Notes: generated from the sequence alone by a model not told the origin. DNA of 64,000 bases from Luteibacter sp. (GCF_009912395.1 NZ_WNDO01000014.1:78477-142476), one strand, 5' to 3'; counted from the stretch's first letter, positions 42,674 through 51,337 are shown. Made by a program: numbers and translations.

Positions 42674-43768
42674 ATGTCTGAAGATCGTAGATCCAGCCCG
42701 CTATTCCAGCCGATCCGCCTCGGCGACCTCGAACTGAAAAATCGTCTTGCGATGGCCCCGCTCACGCGTAGCCGCGCGTTGAAGGGCGATGTGCCGCGTC
42801 CCTCCGCCGCCGACTACTACGGACAGCGTGCGTCCGCCGGACTGATCATCACCGAGGCGACCCAGGTTGACGATAGCGCCAAGGGCTACGCATGGACGCC
42901 GGGTATCTATACCGACGCGCAGGTTGAGTCCTGGAAACAGGTGACGAATGCCGTGCATGCGAAGGGTGGGTCCATCGTGGTGCAGATTTGGCATGTGGGC
43001 CGTATCTCGCACCCGTCGCTGCAGCCGAACGGCGTGGTGCCGGTAGCACCGTCGGCGGTGTTGCCGGAAGGCAATGCCTTCACCGAAAGCGGCTTCCAGC
43101 CGCATGTCGAGCCGCGCGCGCTCGAACTCGACGAGATCCGCCAGATCGTCGCCGACTTCGCCCATGCCGCGACGATGGCGCGCAAGGCGGGCTTCGATGG
43201 CGTGGAAGTGCATGCCGCCCATGGTTATCTCATCGACCAGTTCCTGCGCGATGGTTCCAACAAACGCGGCGACCAGTACGGTGGCAGCATCGAAAACCGC
43301 ACGCGCTTCCTCTTCGAGGTGATGGGCGCGGTATCCGATGCGATTGGCGGAAGCCGTACCGGCGTGCGCCTTTCGCCCGTGTCACCGGTCAACGATTCGA
43401 AGGACAGCGATCCGGCTCCGCTCTACCTGCACGCCGTCGAAGGGCTCAATCGCTTCAAGCCGGCTTACCTGCACATCGTGGAAGGCGCGACCGGCGGTCC
43501 GCGCGATATCGTCCCCGGTTACGATTTCGGTGCGTTGAAGCGCGCGTTCCAGGGTGCGTTCATGGCCAATAACGGCTATGACTTCGCGATGGCGGACGAA
43601 GCGCTGCGCGCGGGTCGCGCGGACGTCATCGCCATGGGCCGTCCGTTCATCGGCAATCCGGATCTGGTTGAACGCCTCAAGACTGGCGCGCCGCTCGCCG
43701 AGAGCGATCCGAAGACCTTCTACGGCGGCGACGAGCACGGCTACACCGATTACCCGACGCTAGGCTGA
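42674..43768 (+). CDS. Old yellow enzyme-family alkene reductase (NemA-like)
   Basis: A 364-residue FMN TIM-barrel enzyme. LFQPIRLGDLELKNRLAMAPLTRSRA is the OYE N-terminus. IVVQIWHVGRISHPSLQPNG, EVHAAHGYLIDQFLRDGSN with catalytic His-Ala-Ala-His-type residues, RTRFLFEVMGAV and the late phosphate-binding VIAMGRPFIGNPDLVERL are all present. Such enzymes reduce activated C=C bonds and nitro compounds with NAD(P)H; NemA (N-ethylmaleimide reductase) is the closest named type. It is likely cotranscribed with the AraC gene. A REP-like palindrome follows the stop. Confidence 0.93.
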   Translation: MSEDRRSSPLFQPIRLGDLELKNRLAMAPLTRSRALKGDVPRPSAADYYGQRASAGLIITEATQVDDSAKGYAWTPGIYTDAQVESWKQVTNAVHAKGGSIVVQIWHVGRISHPSLQPNGVVPVAPSAVLPEGNAFTESGFQPHVEPRALELDEIRQIVADFAHAATMARKAGFDGVEVHAAHGYLIDQFLRDGSNKRGDQYGGSIENRTRFLFEVMGAVSDAIGGSRTGVRLSPVSPVNDSKDSDPAPLYLHAVEGLNRFKPAYLHIVEGATGGPRDIVPGYDFGALKRAFQGAFMANNGYDFAMADEALRAGRADVIAMGRPFIGNPDLVERLKTGAPLAESDPKTFYGGDEHGYTDYPTLG

Positions 43769-43777
43769 CAAAACCCG

Positions 43778-43842
43778 TAGGAGCGCGCTTGCGCGCGATG
43801 GGTGCTCGCGACAAGGTCCATCGCGCGCTAGCGCGCTCCTAC
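43778..43842. repeat. Long intergenic palindrome (REP-like)
   Basis: Two 25-base arms (43778-43802 and 43818-43842) are complementary except for one position, with a 15-base loop. The left arm begins GTAGGAGCGCGCTTGCGCGC, the same sequence as in the element at 19720. It separates the convergent ene-reductase and MocR genes and may end transcription in both directions. Confidence 0.87.
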
Positions 43843-43846
43843 AGGG

Positions 43847-45145
43847 TCAGGCGCCCAGCACGCGTGCGATATCGTCAGCGAGTCGCTCTACCAGATCGGT
43901 GTCGAGTACCGCGGTGGTGATGCGGATCGCCTGCGACGTGGCCTGCACGTCGAAGACTTCGCTGGATCGCACCAGCCATCCCCGCTTCGCCAGGTCGAAC
44001 GCGACGTCCTTGCCGTCGCGATCCACGGGGATCCACAGGTTGAGTCCTTCGCAGGCCGGGCGGGCATCGATACCGCGGGCTTCCAAAGCATCGCGTAGCG
44101 CAGCGTGGCGCTTGCGGTAGTCGGCTCCGGCATCGCTCACCTGTTGCCGTATCCGTGGATTTTCCAGGCAGTGCAGCGCAATGGATTGCAGGATATGACT
44201 GACCCAGCCGATGCCGGGCGCCAGGCGCGCGCGAAGTCGTGAGGCCGTGTCCGCATCGCACGCCAGCATCGCAACGCGCAAGTCAGGCCCTAGCGCCTTG
44301 GACACCGAGCGGATCAATGCCCAGTGGCTGCCGCCCTTGGGAATCACGGAGTAGTAAGGCACCTCGCACAGTAGCGCGAAGTGGTCGTCGATCATCACGA
44401 AGACATCCGGATAACGGGCAAGCGTCTTCTGCAAGGCCTGTGCGCGACGACGCGTCAGGCTGGCGCCTGTCGGGTTCTGCGAGCGAGGCGTCAGCAGTAC
44501 GGCCCGCACACCCGATGCCAACGCCCCTTCCAGGGCGTCGGGCAGCATGCCTTCACCGTCCATCGCGATGCCGACGGAACGCATGCCGGCCAGCCGCAGC
44601 GCGTTGATCGTGCCGAGATAGCACGGGTCTTCCACTGCGACGCGGTCGCCGGGCGCAAGACGCGCTGCGGACAGTCGCTCGATGGCATCCACGGCGCCGC
44701 TCGTCGCCTCGACCTCGCAGGCAGCCGGCACGTCGGGACCGAGCCACGTCTGCGCGTGGCGGCGTAGTTCCGGCAGCATCGTGGGATCGCCGTACACCAT
44801 CGGCTTGCGGCGTTTTAGCGGTATCGCGTGGAGGTCGGGGAGCCAGCGTGAATTCGGATTGCCGTCCGCGAGGTCGTGCAGCGTGGTGTCCCCTGAGCGC
44901 CCTTCGGCTTCGCCCGCGCGCGGCGGCGTGGCGATGACGGTGCCGTGGCGGCCACGGGTTTCGGCGAGGCCCGCCTTCACCAGCCGCTGGTACGCCGCGG
45001 CGACGGTGTTCCGGTTCACGCCCAGGGTCGCCGCGAGGTCGCGGACCGGTGGCAGGCTGTCGCCGGGGTGCAACCGTCCGCCGGCGATAAGCCGTCGAAT
45101 GTTATCCGCGATCTCCTGCGCCGTGCTACCCTCGAATTCCAGCAT
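43847..45145 (-). CDS. MocR/PdxR-type regulator with aminotransferase-like domain
   Basis: A 432-residue fusion. The N-terminal GntR-type winged helix (about 1-72: LPPVRDLAATLGVNRNTVAAAYQRL) is joined to a type I aminotransferase fold carrying Asn224 (PRSQNPTG), Asp253 and the PLP-binding Lys283 (SVSKALGPDLR). These regulators usually bind pyridoxal phosphate and a ligand rather than transaminate. The ATG at 45145 (MLEFEGSTAQEIADNIRRL) is the natural start. It is divergent from the DapA-like/MFS unit at 45216 (70-base gap). CTATATTGGCATAG in that gap is a partial dyad and possible operator. Confidence 0.9.
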   Translation of the reverse strand: MLEFEGSTAQEIADNIRRLIAGGRLHPGDSLPPVRDLAATLGVNRNTVAAAYQRLVKAGLAETRGRHGTVIATPPRAGEAEGRSGDTTLHDLADGNPNSRWLPDLHAIPLKRRKPMVYGDPTMLPELRRHAQTWLGPDVPAACEVEATSGAVDAIERLSAARLAPGDRVAVEDPCYLGTINALRLAGMRSVGIAMDGEGMLPDALEGALASGVRAVLLTPRSQNPTGASLTRRRAQALQKTLARYPDVFVMIDDHFALLCEVPYYSVIPKGGSHWALIRSVSKALGPDLRVAMLACDADTASRLRARLAPGIGWVSHILQSIALHCLENPRIRQQVSDAGADYRKRHAALRDALEARGIDARPACEGLNLWIPVDRDGKDVAFDLAKRGWLVRSSEVFDVQATSQAIRITTAVLDTDLVERLADDIARVLGA

Positions 45146-45215
45146 TGTCCTATGCCAATATAGATTCTGACGTAGACAATCATACCAGCGACCTTTTCCG
45201 GCCTCGGAGCGCGCC

Positions 45216-46109
45216 ATGTTCGACGGACTCAGTGCCTTCCCTCTCAGCCCCCTGGACGCGGACGGCGTCGACGAGGCCGCCTACGCACGGCTGATGGCGC
45301 GGTTGGTAGCCGCGCGGGTGGATTCGATCGGTGCGTTGGGCTCGACCGGCAGCTACGCCTACCTGACTCGCGAGGAGCGTCGTCGTGTCGCGGCCCTGGC
45401 CGTCGGGCATGCGGATGGCATCCCGGTGATGGTGGGCATCGGGGCCACGCGCACGCGGGACGTGCTGGTCCATGCGGAGGACGCGCAGACGGTGGGTGCC
45501 TCGGCGGTGCTCCTTGCCCCGGTGTCGTACCAGAACCTCACGGACGAAGAAGTGTTCGGATTGTTCGAGACGGTGACGCGTCACCTCTCGGTTCCCTTGT
45601 GCGTCTACGACAACCCCGGCACCACGCGATTCGTCTTCAGCGACGAGTTGCACGCGCGCATCGCGCGGCTTCCCCATGTGAGGTCGATCAAGATTCCCGG
45701 TGTACCGTCCGATCCCGTCGCCGCGAATCAGCGCGTGGAGGATCTCCGACGCCGTATACCCGCGGAGGTTACGCTCGGCATCAGCGGCGATGCGTGCGCG
45801 GCGCGGGGCATGCTGGCCGGTTGTCGGGCCTGGTACTCGGTGATCGGTGGTTTGTTTCCTCGCATAGCGCTCGCCATCACGCGGGCGGCGCAATCTGGCG
45901 ACGCCGCCGAAGCGATGCGCCTTAGCGACCGCCTTGCGCCGCTCTGGTCGCTCTTCGACAAGGCGGGCGGCAGCCTGCGCGTGGTTGCCGCGGCAGCGGA
46001 AACGTTGGGTCTGGTGCGTGCTCCCTGTCTGCCGGCACCTCTGCGTGCGATCCAGGGCGACCTGCGCGACGAGTTGGCGACCGTTCTCGATACGCTTGAA
46101 CTGGACTGA
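45216..46109 (+). CDS. Dihydrodipicolinate synthase-family lyase (DapA-like)
   Basis: A 297-residue class I aldolase-type TIM barrel with Schiff-base Lys159 (VRSIKIPG), Tyr131 in VYDNPGTT and the 43-44 Ser-Thr of GALGSTGSYAYL. The family includes DHDPS, N-acetylneuraminate lyase and KDG/hydroxyproline-derived lyases. Placement under a PLP-binding MocR regulator and with an MFS gene 2 bases downstream argues for catabolism of an imported or exported keto-acid or amino acid, not lysine synthesis. The substrate is not shown by sequence. Confidence 0.88.
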   Translation: MFDGLSAFPLSPLDADGVDEAAYARLMARLVAARVDSIGALGSTGSYAYLTREERRRVAALAVGHADGIPVMVGIGATRTRDVLVHAEDAQTVGASAVLLAPVSYQNLTDEEVFGLFETVTRHLSVPLCVYDNPGTTRFVFSDELHARIARLPHVRSIKIPGVPSDPVAANQRVEDLRRRIPAEVTLGISGDACAARGMLAGCRAWYSVIGGLFPRIALAITRAAQSGDAAEAMRLSDRLAPLWSLFDKAGGSLRVVAAAAETLGLVRAPCLPAPLRAIQGDLRDELATVLDTLELD

Positions 46110-46111
46110 CG

Positions 46112-47317
46112 ATGTCGCCGTCGGATGATCCGCGCTACGGGCTGGCGCGCTATGTCATCGCGGCGGCGCTGGCGCGCATGGCCGATGGCGGGGCGATCGT
46201 CGCCATCGTCCTGCTAGTGAACAGCCATGGCGGCGACGGCGCGACGGCAGGCTTCCTCGGTGCGTGCCTCACGGCACCGCATATGCTCGGCCCGTTCGTG
46301 GCCCGGCGCATCGATCTGGCGGATGACGGTCGCCGAGTGATCGCGTTCGCCTGTGTGCTTTACGCCATCGCGCTGTCGATCGGCGTCATCGCCTACGGCC
46401 GCGTGCCTGTCGGCGTGATCGCGGCAACCTTCATCGTCGCCGGGTGTTGCGGTCCCCTGCTGACGGGCGGTATCAGCACGCGACTGGCGACCATCGCGGG
46501 CCCGGACCTGCGACGACAACGAAGGGCGCAAGGTTGGGACGTGGCGACGTACGGCATTGGCGGCACGGTCGGTCCATCGATGGTCGCGGCCATCGCGACG
46601 TGGCGTTCGGCGACCGAAGCCGCGCTTTGGTTGGCCGGTTCGGTCTTCGTGTCGGCATGGCTGGTGATGCGCCTGCCGTACGGCGCACCGGAACACGGTG
46701 GCCATCCCGCCCGGGTACCGTCGGCATGGGCGACCATCCGTCTGATGTGCGGGGAAGGACGTCTGCGGCGCACGCTCTACATGACGGTGATCGTCGCCTT
46801 CGCCATGGCCGCGCTTCCCATCGTTGCCGTGCAGATGGCTCACGCGCTGCACATCCCACCCGCCAGTGCCGCGGTGCTGACCGCCGCCTACGGTATCGGC
46901 AACCTTGCGGGTTCGGCGGTGGTCATGACTCGTCCGCTCACGGGAAGCCCGGATGTACTGATGCCCCGGCTCGCCTTCGGCATCGTCGCCGCCCTGCTGG
47001 TCATCCTCGCCAGCGGTGCGTTCGCGCTCTCTACGATGGCGTATTTCATGGTGGGGTGCGTCAACGCCTTCTTCTTCGCCGCCACGCTCGCGGCGCGCAC
47101 GGAGTACGCGCCGCCGGGCAGCCGTGGTCAGGTTTTCCTTTGGGTGGCGGCGCTGAAGATCACCGCCGGCTCCGCGGGTACGGCGGTGGCTGGCACCCTG
47201 ATCGGCATCGATGCGCGCCTGCCGATCGTCGGCGGCATCGTCCTCATCGTGCTCGCGGCGTCATGGGCGCAGCTGGAGCGCTATCGAGATCGACGCCCGT
47301 TGACGGTAGCTCAGTGA
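46112..47317 (+). CDS. MFS transporter
   Basis: A 401-residue major-facilitator protein with 12 helices, starting 2 bases after the DapA-like stop. It lacks the strong loop 2-3 GxxxDRxGRR motif (here VARRIDLADDGRR), so it is a divergent member, possibly an exporter. It ends 7 bases inside the convergent gene at 47311. It probably exports or imports the product or substrate of the DapA-like enzyme, under MocR control. Confidence 0.85.
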   Translation: MSPSDDPRYGLARYVIAAALARMADGGAIVAIVLLVNSHGGDGATAGFLGACLTAPHMLGPFVARRIDLADDGRRVIAFACVLYAIALSIGVIAYGRVPVGVIAATFIVAGCCGPLLTGGISTRLATIAGPDLRRQRRAQGWDVATYGIGGTVGPSMVAAIATWRSATEAALWLAGSVFVSAWLVMRLPYGAPEHGGHPARVPSAWATIRLMCGEGRLRRTLYMTVIVAFAMAALPIVAVQMAHALHIPPASAAVLTAAYGIGNLAGSAVVMTRPLTGSPDVLMPRLAFGIVAALLVILASGAFALSTMAYFMVGCVNAFFFAATLAARTEYAPPGSRGQVFLWVAALKITAGSAGTAVAGTLIGIDARLPIVGGIVLIVLAASWAQLERYRDRRPLTVAQ

Positions 47318-47718
47318 TCAGGCGTCGGCGGCTTCTTGTAGGGCACGAACTGCCCTAGCACCACGAAACCGTTGGGGATGCCGCTGTAGCGCTCCACGAG
47401 ACGGATGTTGTCCAGTTCGCACAGCTGCGAGCCGACGGTGTGGGTGACCAGGATGTTGCGCGAATCCAGCAGGTCGGCGCCGGATTTGAGCTGGTTGACG
47501 TACCAGGTGCTGCCGATCCGATAGGCAATGGTGGTCTTGTCGATCACCTGGCTGTCGTAGGCCTGCGACAGGTCGATGCAGCGCTGCGGCTTGCCGGCCA
47601 CGCGACCCTTGGTCAGTTCCGCCAGTTGCGTGGCCGGATCGTCCTTGGCCGCCAAGGCGGGCCCGGCGACGACGGCCCCCATCGCCAGTAGAAGCAGGGA
47701 ACGGGTAAGCGTGTTCAT
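47311..47718 (-). CDS. Secreted hypothetical protein
   Basis: A 135-residue exported protein with a signal peptide (about 1-23, LLLLAMGAVVAGPALAA). The mature part has two conserved-looking cysteines (PQRCIDL and SQLCELDN), which could form a disulfide, and the stretch TTIAYRIGSTWYVNQLKSG. I do not recognise the family beyond a frequent Xanthomonadales secreted protein. The 3' end overlaps the MFS gene by 7 bases. The start at 47718 is the first ATG giving a signal peptide. Confidence 0.75.
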   Translation of the reverse strand: MNTLTRSLLLLAMGAVVAGPALAAKDDPATQLAELTKGRVAGKPQRCIDLSQAYDSQVIDKTTIAYRIGSTWYVNQLKSGADLLDSRNILVTHTVGSQLCELDNIRLVERYSGIPNGFVVLGQFVPYKKPPTPDH

Positions 47719-47840
47719 GGCGACTCCGGGGCAGGACGGACGATTCGATTCTAGTCCGATGCAGGCGCATGTATTGGACGTAAATTCACGCGTTCGTCGA
47801 TTCGTCAGAAACGTCCACCGACCCCGGAGCCGATACCTGC

Positions 47841-48227
47841 CTACTGATGCTTCACTCGGTACATGTTGTAGCCCTGATCCGTCATGCAATCTACGAAGTT
47901 GGATGCACGCGCGTACGAGTTCTCGTCCTGCTCGCTGAATTCGGGTTCGTGGTATTGACCACCGTGCTCCTTGCAGACCTGGGTGCCGTTGCCTTTGTCA
48001 GTGCAAGTTATCTCGCCTTTCTCGTAATACCCTTCCCTGGACATGTAACGGTTCATCCGGGGTGGAAAAAGGTCGTCGCTTTGGCGCCTGCAACGCGCCT
48101 GGTCCGCGTCGCGCGTAGCGTCGTCCGTGCCGGTACGCATCCATACCGCGTCATAGCAACCGGTGAGCGATAGGGAAGCCGCGACCATGGCCGCTCCGAT
48201 AAGGAGCGACTTGCGAGATAGGTTCAT
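47841..48227 (-). CDS. Hypothetical lipoprotein
   Basis: A 128-residue protein with a lipoprotein signal: a hydrophobic stretch from about residue 8 and the lipobox LSLTGC ending at Cys24. The mature part is hydrophilic with further cysteines (ARCRR, ITCTDKG, QVCKEHG, FVDCMTDQ). Function unknown. It may be cotranscribed with the secreted protein at 47311 (122-base gap, same strand). The AT-richer 211-base region upstream carries its promoter, but I see no clear operator. Confidence 0.75.
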   Translation of the reverse strand: MNLSRKSLLIGAAMVAASLSLTGCYDAVWMRTGTDDATRDADQARCRRQSDDLFPPRMNRYMSREGYYEKGEITCTDKGNGTQVCKEHGGQYHEPEFSEQDENSYARASNFVDCMTDQGYNMYRVKHQ

Positions 48228-48438
48228 CGATGCACTTTCCTTGATGGCGGGGACACGTCCGCGACACGTGGCCCGTAGCCCTGTCGCGATCCGTTGTTCG
48301 CAATATAAGTGGGGAAAAGCGTGCGGAAATCACGAACGAAAAAGAAACGGTTACCTTTCGTTTTGCTTTCATGGTCACGGCGACTCGCGAAAACGTTTCC
48401 GTTCCTTTCCCCAGGATCGTGTCGATGGATTGACGCGG

Positions 48439-49437
48439 TTAACCCTCGACGATGGTCGCGCCGGAGGTCCGTAGTTCATCGAGGAACCAGCGAGCATCGC
48501 CGAGCAGCTCGGGCAAGTACAACCCGGGCGCGATGGGCGCGCGACCGTTCCATCCCATGATGGCTTCGAGGTCGAGCACGACGGCCAGCGCCGTGAGCGA
48601 CGACTGGCCGCGCAGGAATTCCAGCGTCGAGCGCGCACGCGTTGTCTTGCCACCAGAGGTGCCTTCGATCTCGGCAATGAACTCGGCCGCCACCTCGCCG
48701 CCGCGCCGACGGCTGGACGATTCGGCTGTTGCCAGGTCGAAGCGAACGTTCGGTGCACCGGTGGCGGCGAACAGGCTAGCGACATCGAGCGGGTCGAACG
48801 CGTTCGCTGCCAACACGCGTCCATCGATGGCTTCGACCTGGCCTTGCGTGGCGTCACCAGAAAGCCACGCGCGCTTGCCGTCCTGGAATGTCAGCGTCGC
48901 GGGCGCCGCCTCGTGCAGGCGCTGCATGTCCTCCATCGCCGCCGGACCCGCCGGATCCTGGTCGTCGAACACGACGCCGATGCGCACCGACTGCACTGTA
49001 TCGAAGCGCTTGGCGGCTTCCAGTGCGAGGAACACCGCCGCACCGGCCATCCAGTGACTGGCGAGGACGATCGGCGCCGCCTTCGCGCGATGGGCGTACA
49101 GCATCGTCTCCGGTCCGATCTCCACCAGGCCGTTGCCGATGTTGAGGTAGGGCGCACCGTGGTCCTGCGCGTAGCGCATGCCGTGCAGGCCGTTGTCGGG
49201 TGCCAGCATCAGCATGGCGGCGAGGGGGATGTCGCGGTCAAGGCCTAGGCCGGGGCGACCCAGATCGATGGCAATGGCTTCGGCGTGGCCCACCTCGCGG
49301 GCAAGATTGCTTGCGGCCTCAAGATTCCGGCCGCCAATGAGGATGGGGCGATCCGGGTGGCGCGCGCGGAACCAGCGCACGGCGGCGCGTCCTACGAAGC
49401 CCGATCCGCCGACGAAAAGTACGGGTGCTGTCGTCAT
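48439..49437 (-). CDS. Saccharopine-dehydrogenase-like NAD(P)-binding protein
   Basis: A 332-residue protein with an N-terminal Rossmann motif (PVLFVGGSGFVGRAAVRWF) of the saccharopine dehydrogenase NADP-binding type, and a mixed C-terminal domain. It lacks the lysine-pathway context; many such proteins are uncharacterised reductases. It is transcribed away from a TetR gene, with palindromic sites in the shared 115-base gap, so it is very likely TetR-repressed and induced by a small molecule. Confidence 0.78.
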   Translation of the reverse strand: MTTAPVLFVGGSGFVGRAAVRWFRARHPDRPILIGGRNLEAASNLAREVGHAEAIAIDLGRPGLGLDRDIPLAAMLMLAPDNGLHGMRYAQDHGAPYLNIGNGLVEIGPETMLYAHRAKAAPIVLASHWMAGAAVFLALEAAKRFDTVQSVRIGVVFDDQDPAGPAAMEDMQRLHEAAPATLTFQDGKRAWLSGDATQGQVEAIDGRVLAANAFDPLDVASLFAATGAPNVRFDLATAESSSRRRGGEVAAEFIAEIEGTSGGKTTRARSTLEFLRGQSSLTALAVVLDLEAIMGWNGRAPIAPGLYLPELLGDARWFLDELRTSGATIVEG

Positions 49438-49460
49438 GCTGCTTACCTCCTGTGATTAAC

Positions 49461-49543
49461 CTACCAAAGGTAAGTTACCATAAGTAGGTTGATGCGCAAC
49501 CGGTGCCGGACAAGGGCGCGATACACTGGGCTACCTTTGGTAG
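49461..49543. promoter_or_regulatory. Repeated TetR operator sites
   Basis: The 13-base palindrome CTACCTTTGGTAG is perfect at 49531-49543, ten bases before the TetR start. CTACCAAAGGTAA at 49461-49473 matches the same pattern at 12 of 13 positions, and TTACCATAAGTAG at 49475-49487 at 11 of 13. The last two are 14 bases apart and lie just before the divergent dehydrogenase start. The layout fits repression of both genes by the TetR protein. Confidence 0.75.
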
Positions 49544-49552
49544 GCATAGGCC

Positions 49553-50173
49553 ATGGCGCGCGACGACGTGAACAACGACAGGACCGATACGGGTGCGGAC
49601 GCCCCCTCACGGCGGCTATCCAAGGCCGAGCGGCGACAGCAGTTGCTCGACACCGCGCTGCGCATCGTTCGCGAGGAAGGCGCCGATCGGCTGACCCTGG
49701 GTCATCTGGCGATCCGCGCCGGCGTCTCGAAGCCGGTGACCTACGAGCATTTCGGCACCCGCTCCGGCCTGCTGATCGAGCTGTACCGTGCGATGGACGA
49801 GCAGCAGGTGAGCGTGTTGCGGCAGGTGCTCGCCACGGGTGAGCGCGACGCGGCGCAAACGGCTGGCGTGCTGGCGACCACCTATCTCCAGTGCGCGTCG
49901 GATACGAACGGCGAATGGCACGCGGTAGGTGCCGCGTTGGCCGGCAGTGCGGAAAAGGACGCCGTGCTGCGCGACCTGCTCGACGGTTACGTGCAGTTGT
50001 TCGCGAATGCCTTGGCACCGCATAGCCGCGTGTCGGCGACGGCACTGGCCTGTCGTTGCGAGGGCATCATCGGCGCGGGGGAAGCCTTGTCGGCGGCGAT
50101 GGTGCGCGGTCGGTGTAGCGAGGCCGACGCCGTCGATGCGCTGGTGGCGCTGATCCGAGGCGCGCTGGTCTAG
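49553..50173 (+). CDS. TetR-family transcriptional regulator
   Basis: A 206-residue TetR regulator. The helix-turn-helix is DRLTLGHLAIRAGVSKPVTYEHFGTRSGLLIELY (about 45-78), followed by an all-helical ligand domain. It is divergent from the saccharopine-dehydrogenase-like gene, with repeated CTACC(N3)GGTAG sites on both promoters. The protein probably represses itself and that gene. Its 3' end overlaps the RES toxin stop by 4 bases in convergent orientation. Confidence 0.9.
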   Translation: MARDDVNNDRTDTGADAPSRRLSKAERRQQLLDTALRIVREEGADRLTLGHLAIRAGVSKPVTYEHFGTRSGLLIELYRAMDEQQVSVLRQVLATGERDAAQTAGVLATTYLQCASDTNGEWHAVGAALAGSAEKDAVLRDLLDGYVQLFANALAPHSRVSATALACRCEGIIGAGEALSAAMVRGRCSEADAVDALVALIRGALV

Positions 50174-50646
50174 CGGATACGTTCGTCGAAGACGAACTTG
50201 CCGGTGTTGGTGAACGACAGGTCGGACGCGTCCGGATGCGCAGGGTTGATCAGCACGTTCTGTTCCATCGGAATGACCACCGACGGCACGCACAGCAGCG
50301 CACTCACGCCGGAACGCACCCATTCGTCACCGAATTCCAGCGACGACAGGCCGGCGGGCTCGGCATCCCAGCCGCCGGGGGCATTGTCCTTGTCGATCGC
50401 CAGGCGGTTATCCCATACGTGCTCGGGCACGTCGATGCGGATGAGGTAGCGATTGAGCGGCAGTGCGCCGGCATTGAGATGGACGATGGTCTCCAGCGCG
50501 GCAAGGGCGATCGACGGCGAGGTGTAGACGACGGCGACGCCACGATGGTTCCAGCGTCCTCCGGTCAGCTTGGCGCCGGTGCCGCTGGCATCGAGCGCCT
50601 TGTATTCGGCGGCCTCGGTCGCGATGCGCCAAAGCCGCACCGTCAT
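50170..50646 (-). CDS. RES-domain toxin (NAD-phosphorylase type)
   Basis: A 158-residue RES-domain protein. Conserved residues are visible: Arg31 in GGRWNHRG, Tyr41 in AVVYTS and Glu52 in ALAALETIVH, with serines near VPSVVIP at the C-terminal side. RES toxins (MbcT, Res type) degrade NAD+ and stop growth. The ATG at 50646 lies inside the end of the antitoxin gene (4-base overlap), the usual antitoxin-first order of RES-Xre operons. Confidence 0.9.
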   Translation of the reverse strand: MTVRLWRIATEAAEYKALDASGTGAKLTGGRWNHRGVAVVYTSPSIALAALETIVHLNAGALPLNRYLIRIDVPEHVWDNRLAIDKDNAPGGWDAEPAGLSSLEFGDEWVRSGVSALLCVPSVVIPMEQNVLINPAHPDASDLSFTNTGKFVFDERIR

Positions 50647-51293
50647 GCATAGGCTCCGGACTGCATCTGGCGGATGAACTGCAGCACGGTTTCCTGACCG
50701 AAGGCGTTGTCGAGGTAATCCAGCGGACGACGGTTGCCGAGTGCCTTGACCGGCTGCCTGAGCCAGTGGCCCGTCCATTCGGCGACGTGAAAATCTTCAC
50801 CCATCTGCTCGGGATCGCCGCTTTCACGAAGGATGCGATCGACCTCGCCGACGATCCGCGCGACACCGAGCGCGATGGCGCCGTCGCCGGTGGACAGCAG
50901 TTCGTCGTTTTTCAATTTGCGGCTGAACGTGCTGCGCGCGATGCCCATGTGATCGGTCAGCATCGATTGATCGATTTCCAGGTCGGTCGCCAGCTGCTTC
51001 ACGAAATCGGCGCGGATGCCACGACGAACGATGTCGGAATTCTCGCTGGCCGAATGCGTGGCGATCGCAACGTAGGACAACTCCAGGCCCGGCCCGATGA
51101 CGAGCTTCTGGAATTTCGCCATGCCGGGTTTGTTTTCAGCGATGCGATGGTCGCTCTTGCGCAGGAGACGGGTCTCGGCCACCTTCTGGGTGGTGTAGCG
51201 GCCGGAGGCGTCCTTGACGGTCATGGATCCCGCGTCGGCGGGGGCGGGGCCGTCCTTGGGCGGAAGCGTGGTGTGGCGGCTGGACGATGTCAT
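50643..51293 (-). CDS. Xre/MbcA/ParS-type antitoxin of the RES toxin
   Basis: A 216-residue antitoxin, longer than typical members. It has an N-terminal tail, a central Xre-like helix-turn-helix (LEIDQSMLTDHMGIARSTFSRKLKN) and a C-terminal MbcA/ParS/Xre toxin-binding domain (GHWLRQPVKALGNRRPLDYLDN). It would bind and block the RES toxin and repress the operon. An alternative start at 51224 would remove 23 residues. It is translationally coupled to the toxin. A direct repeat in its promoter region may be its operator. Confidence 0.9.
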   Translation of the reverse strand: MTSSSRHTTLPPKDGPAPADAGSMTVKDASGRYTTQKVAETRLLRKSDHRIAENKPGMAKFQKLVIGPGLELSYVAIATHSASENSDIVRRGIRADFVKQLATDLEIDQSMLTDHMGIARSTFSRKLKNDELLSTGDGAIALGVARIVGEVDRILRESGDPEQMGEDFHVAEWTGHWLRQPVKALGNRRPLDYLDNAFGQETVLQFIRQMQSGAYA

Positions 51294-51307
51294 GGACGGC
51301 CCTCGTG

Positions 51308-51337
51308 CTCATTTGAGGCTTTACTGTACCTCATTTG
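51308..51337. promoter_or_regulatory. Direct-repeat operator candidate of the RES-Xre operon
   Basis: CTCATTTG occurs at 51308-51315 and again at 51330-51337, start-to-start 22 bases (about two helical turns), just upstream of the antitoxin start. The intervening minus-strand sequence TACAGT could be a -10 element. Antitoxin autorepression would use such sites. Confidence 0.45.

Noticed and set aside
45216..46109. DapA-like gene as the lysine-biosynthesis dihydrodipicolinate synthase
   Set aside because: MocR and MFS context and the absence of other lysine genes argue for a different substrate.
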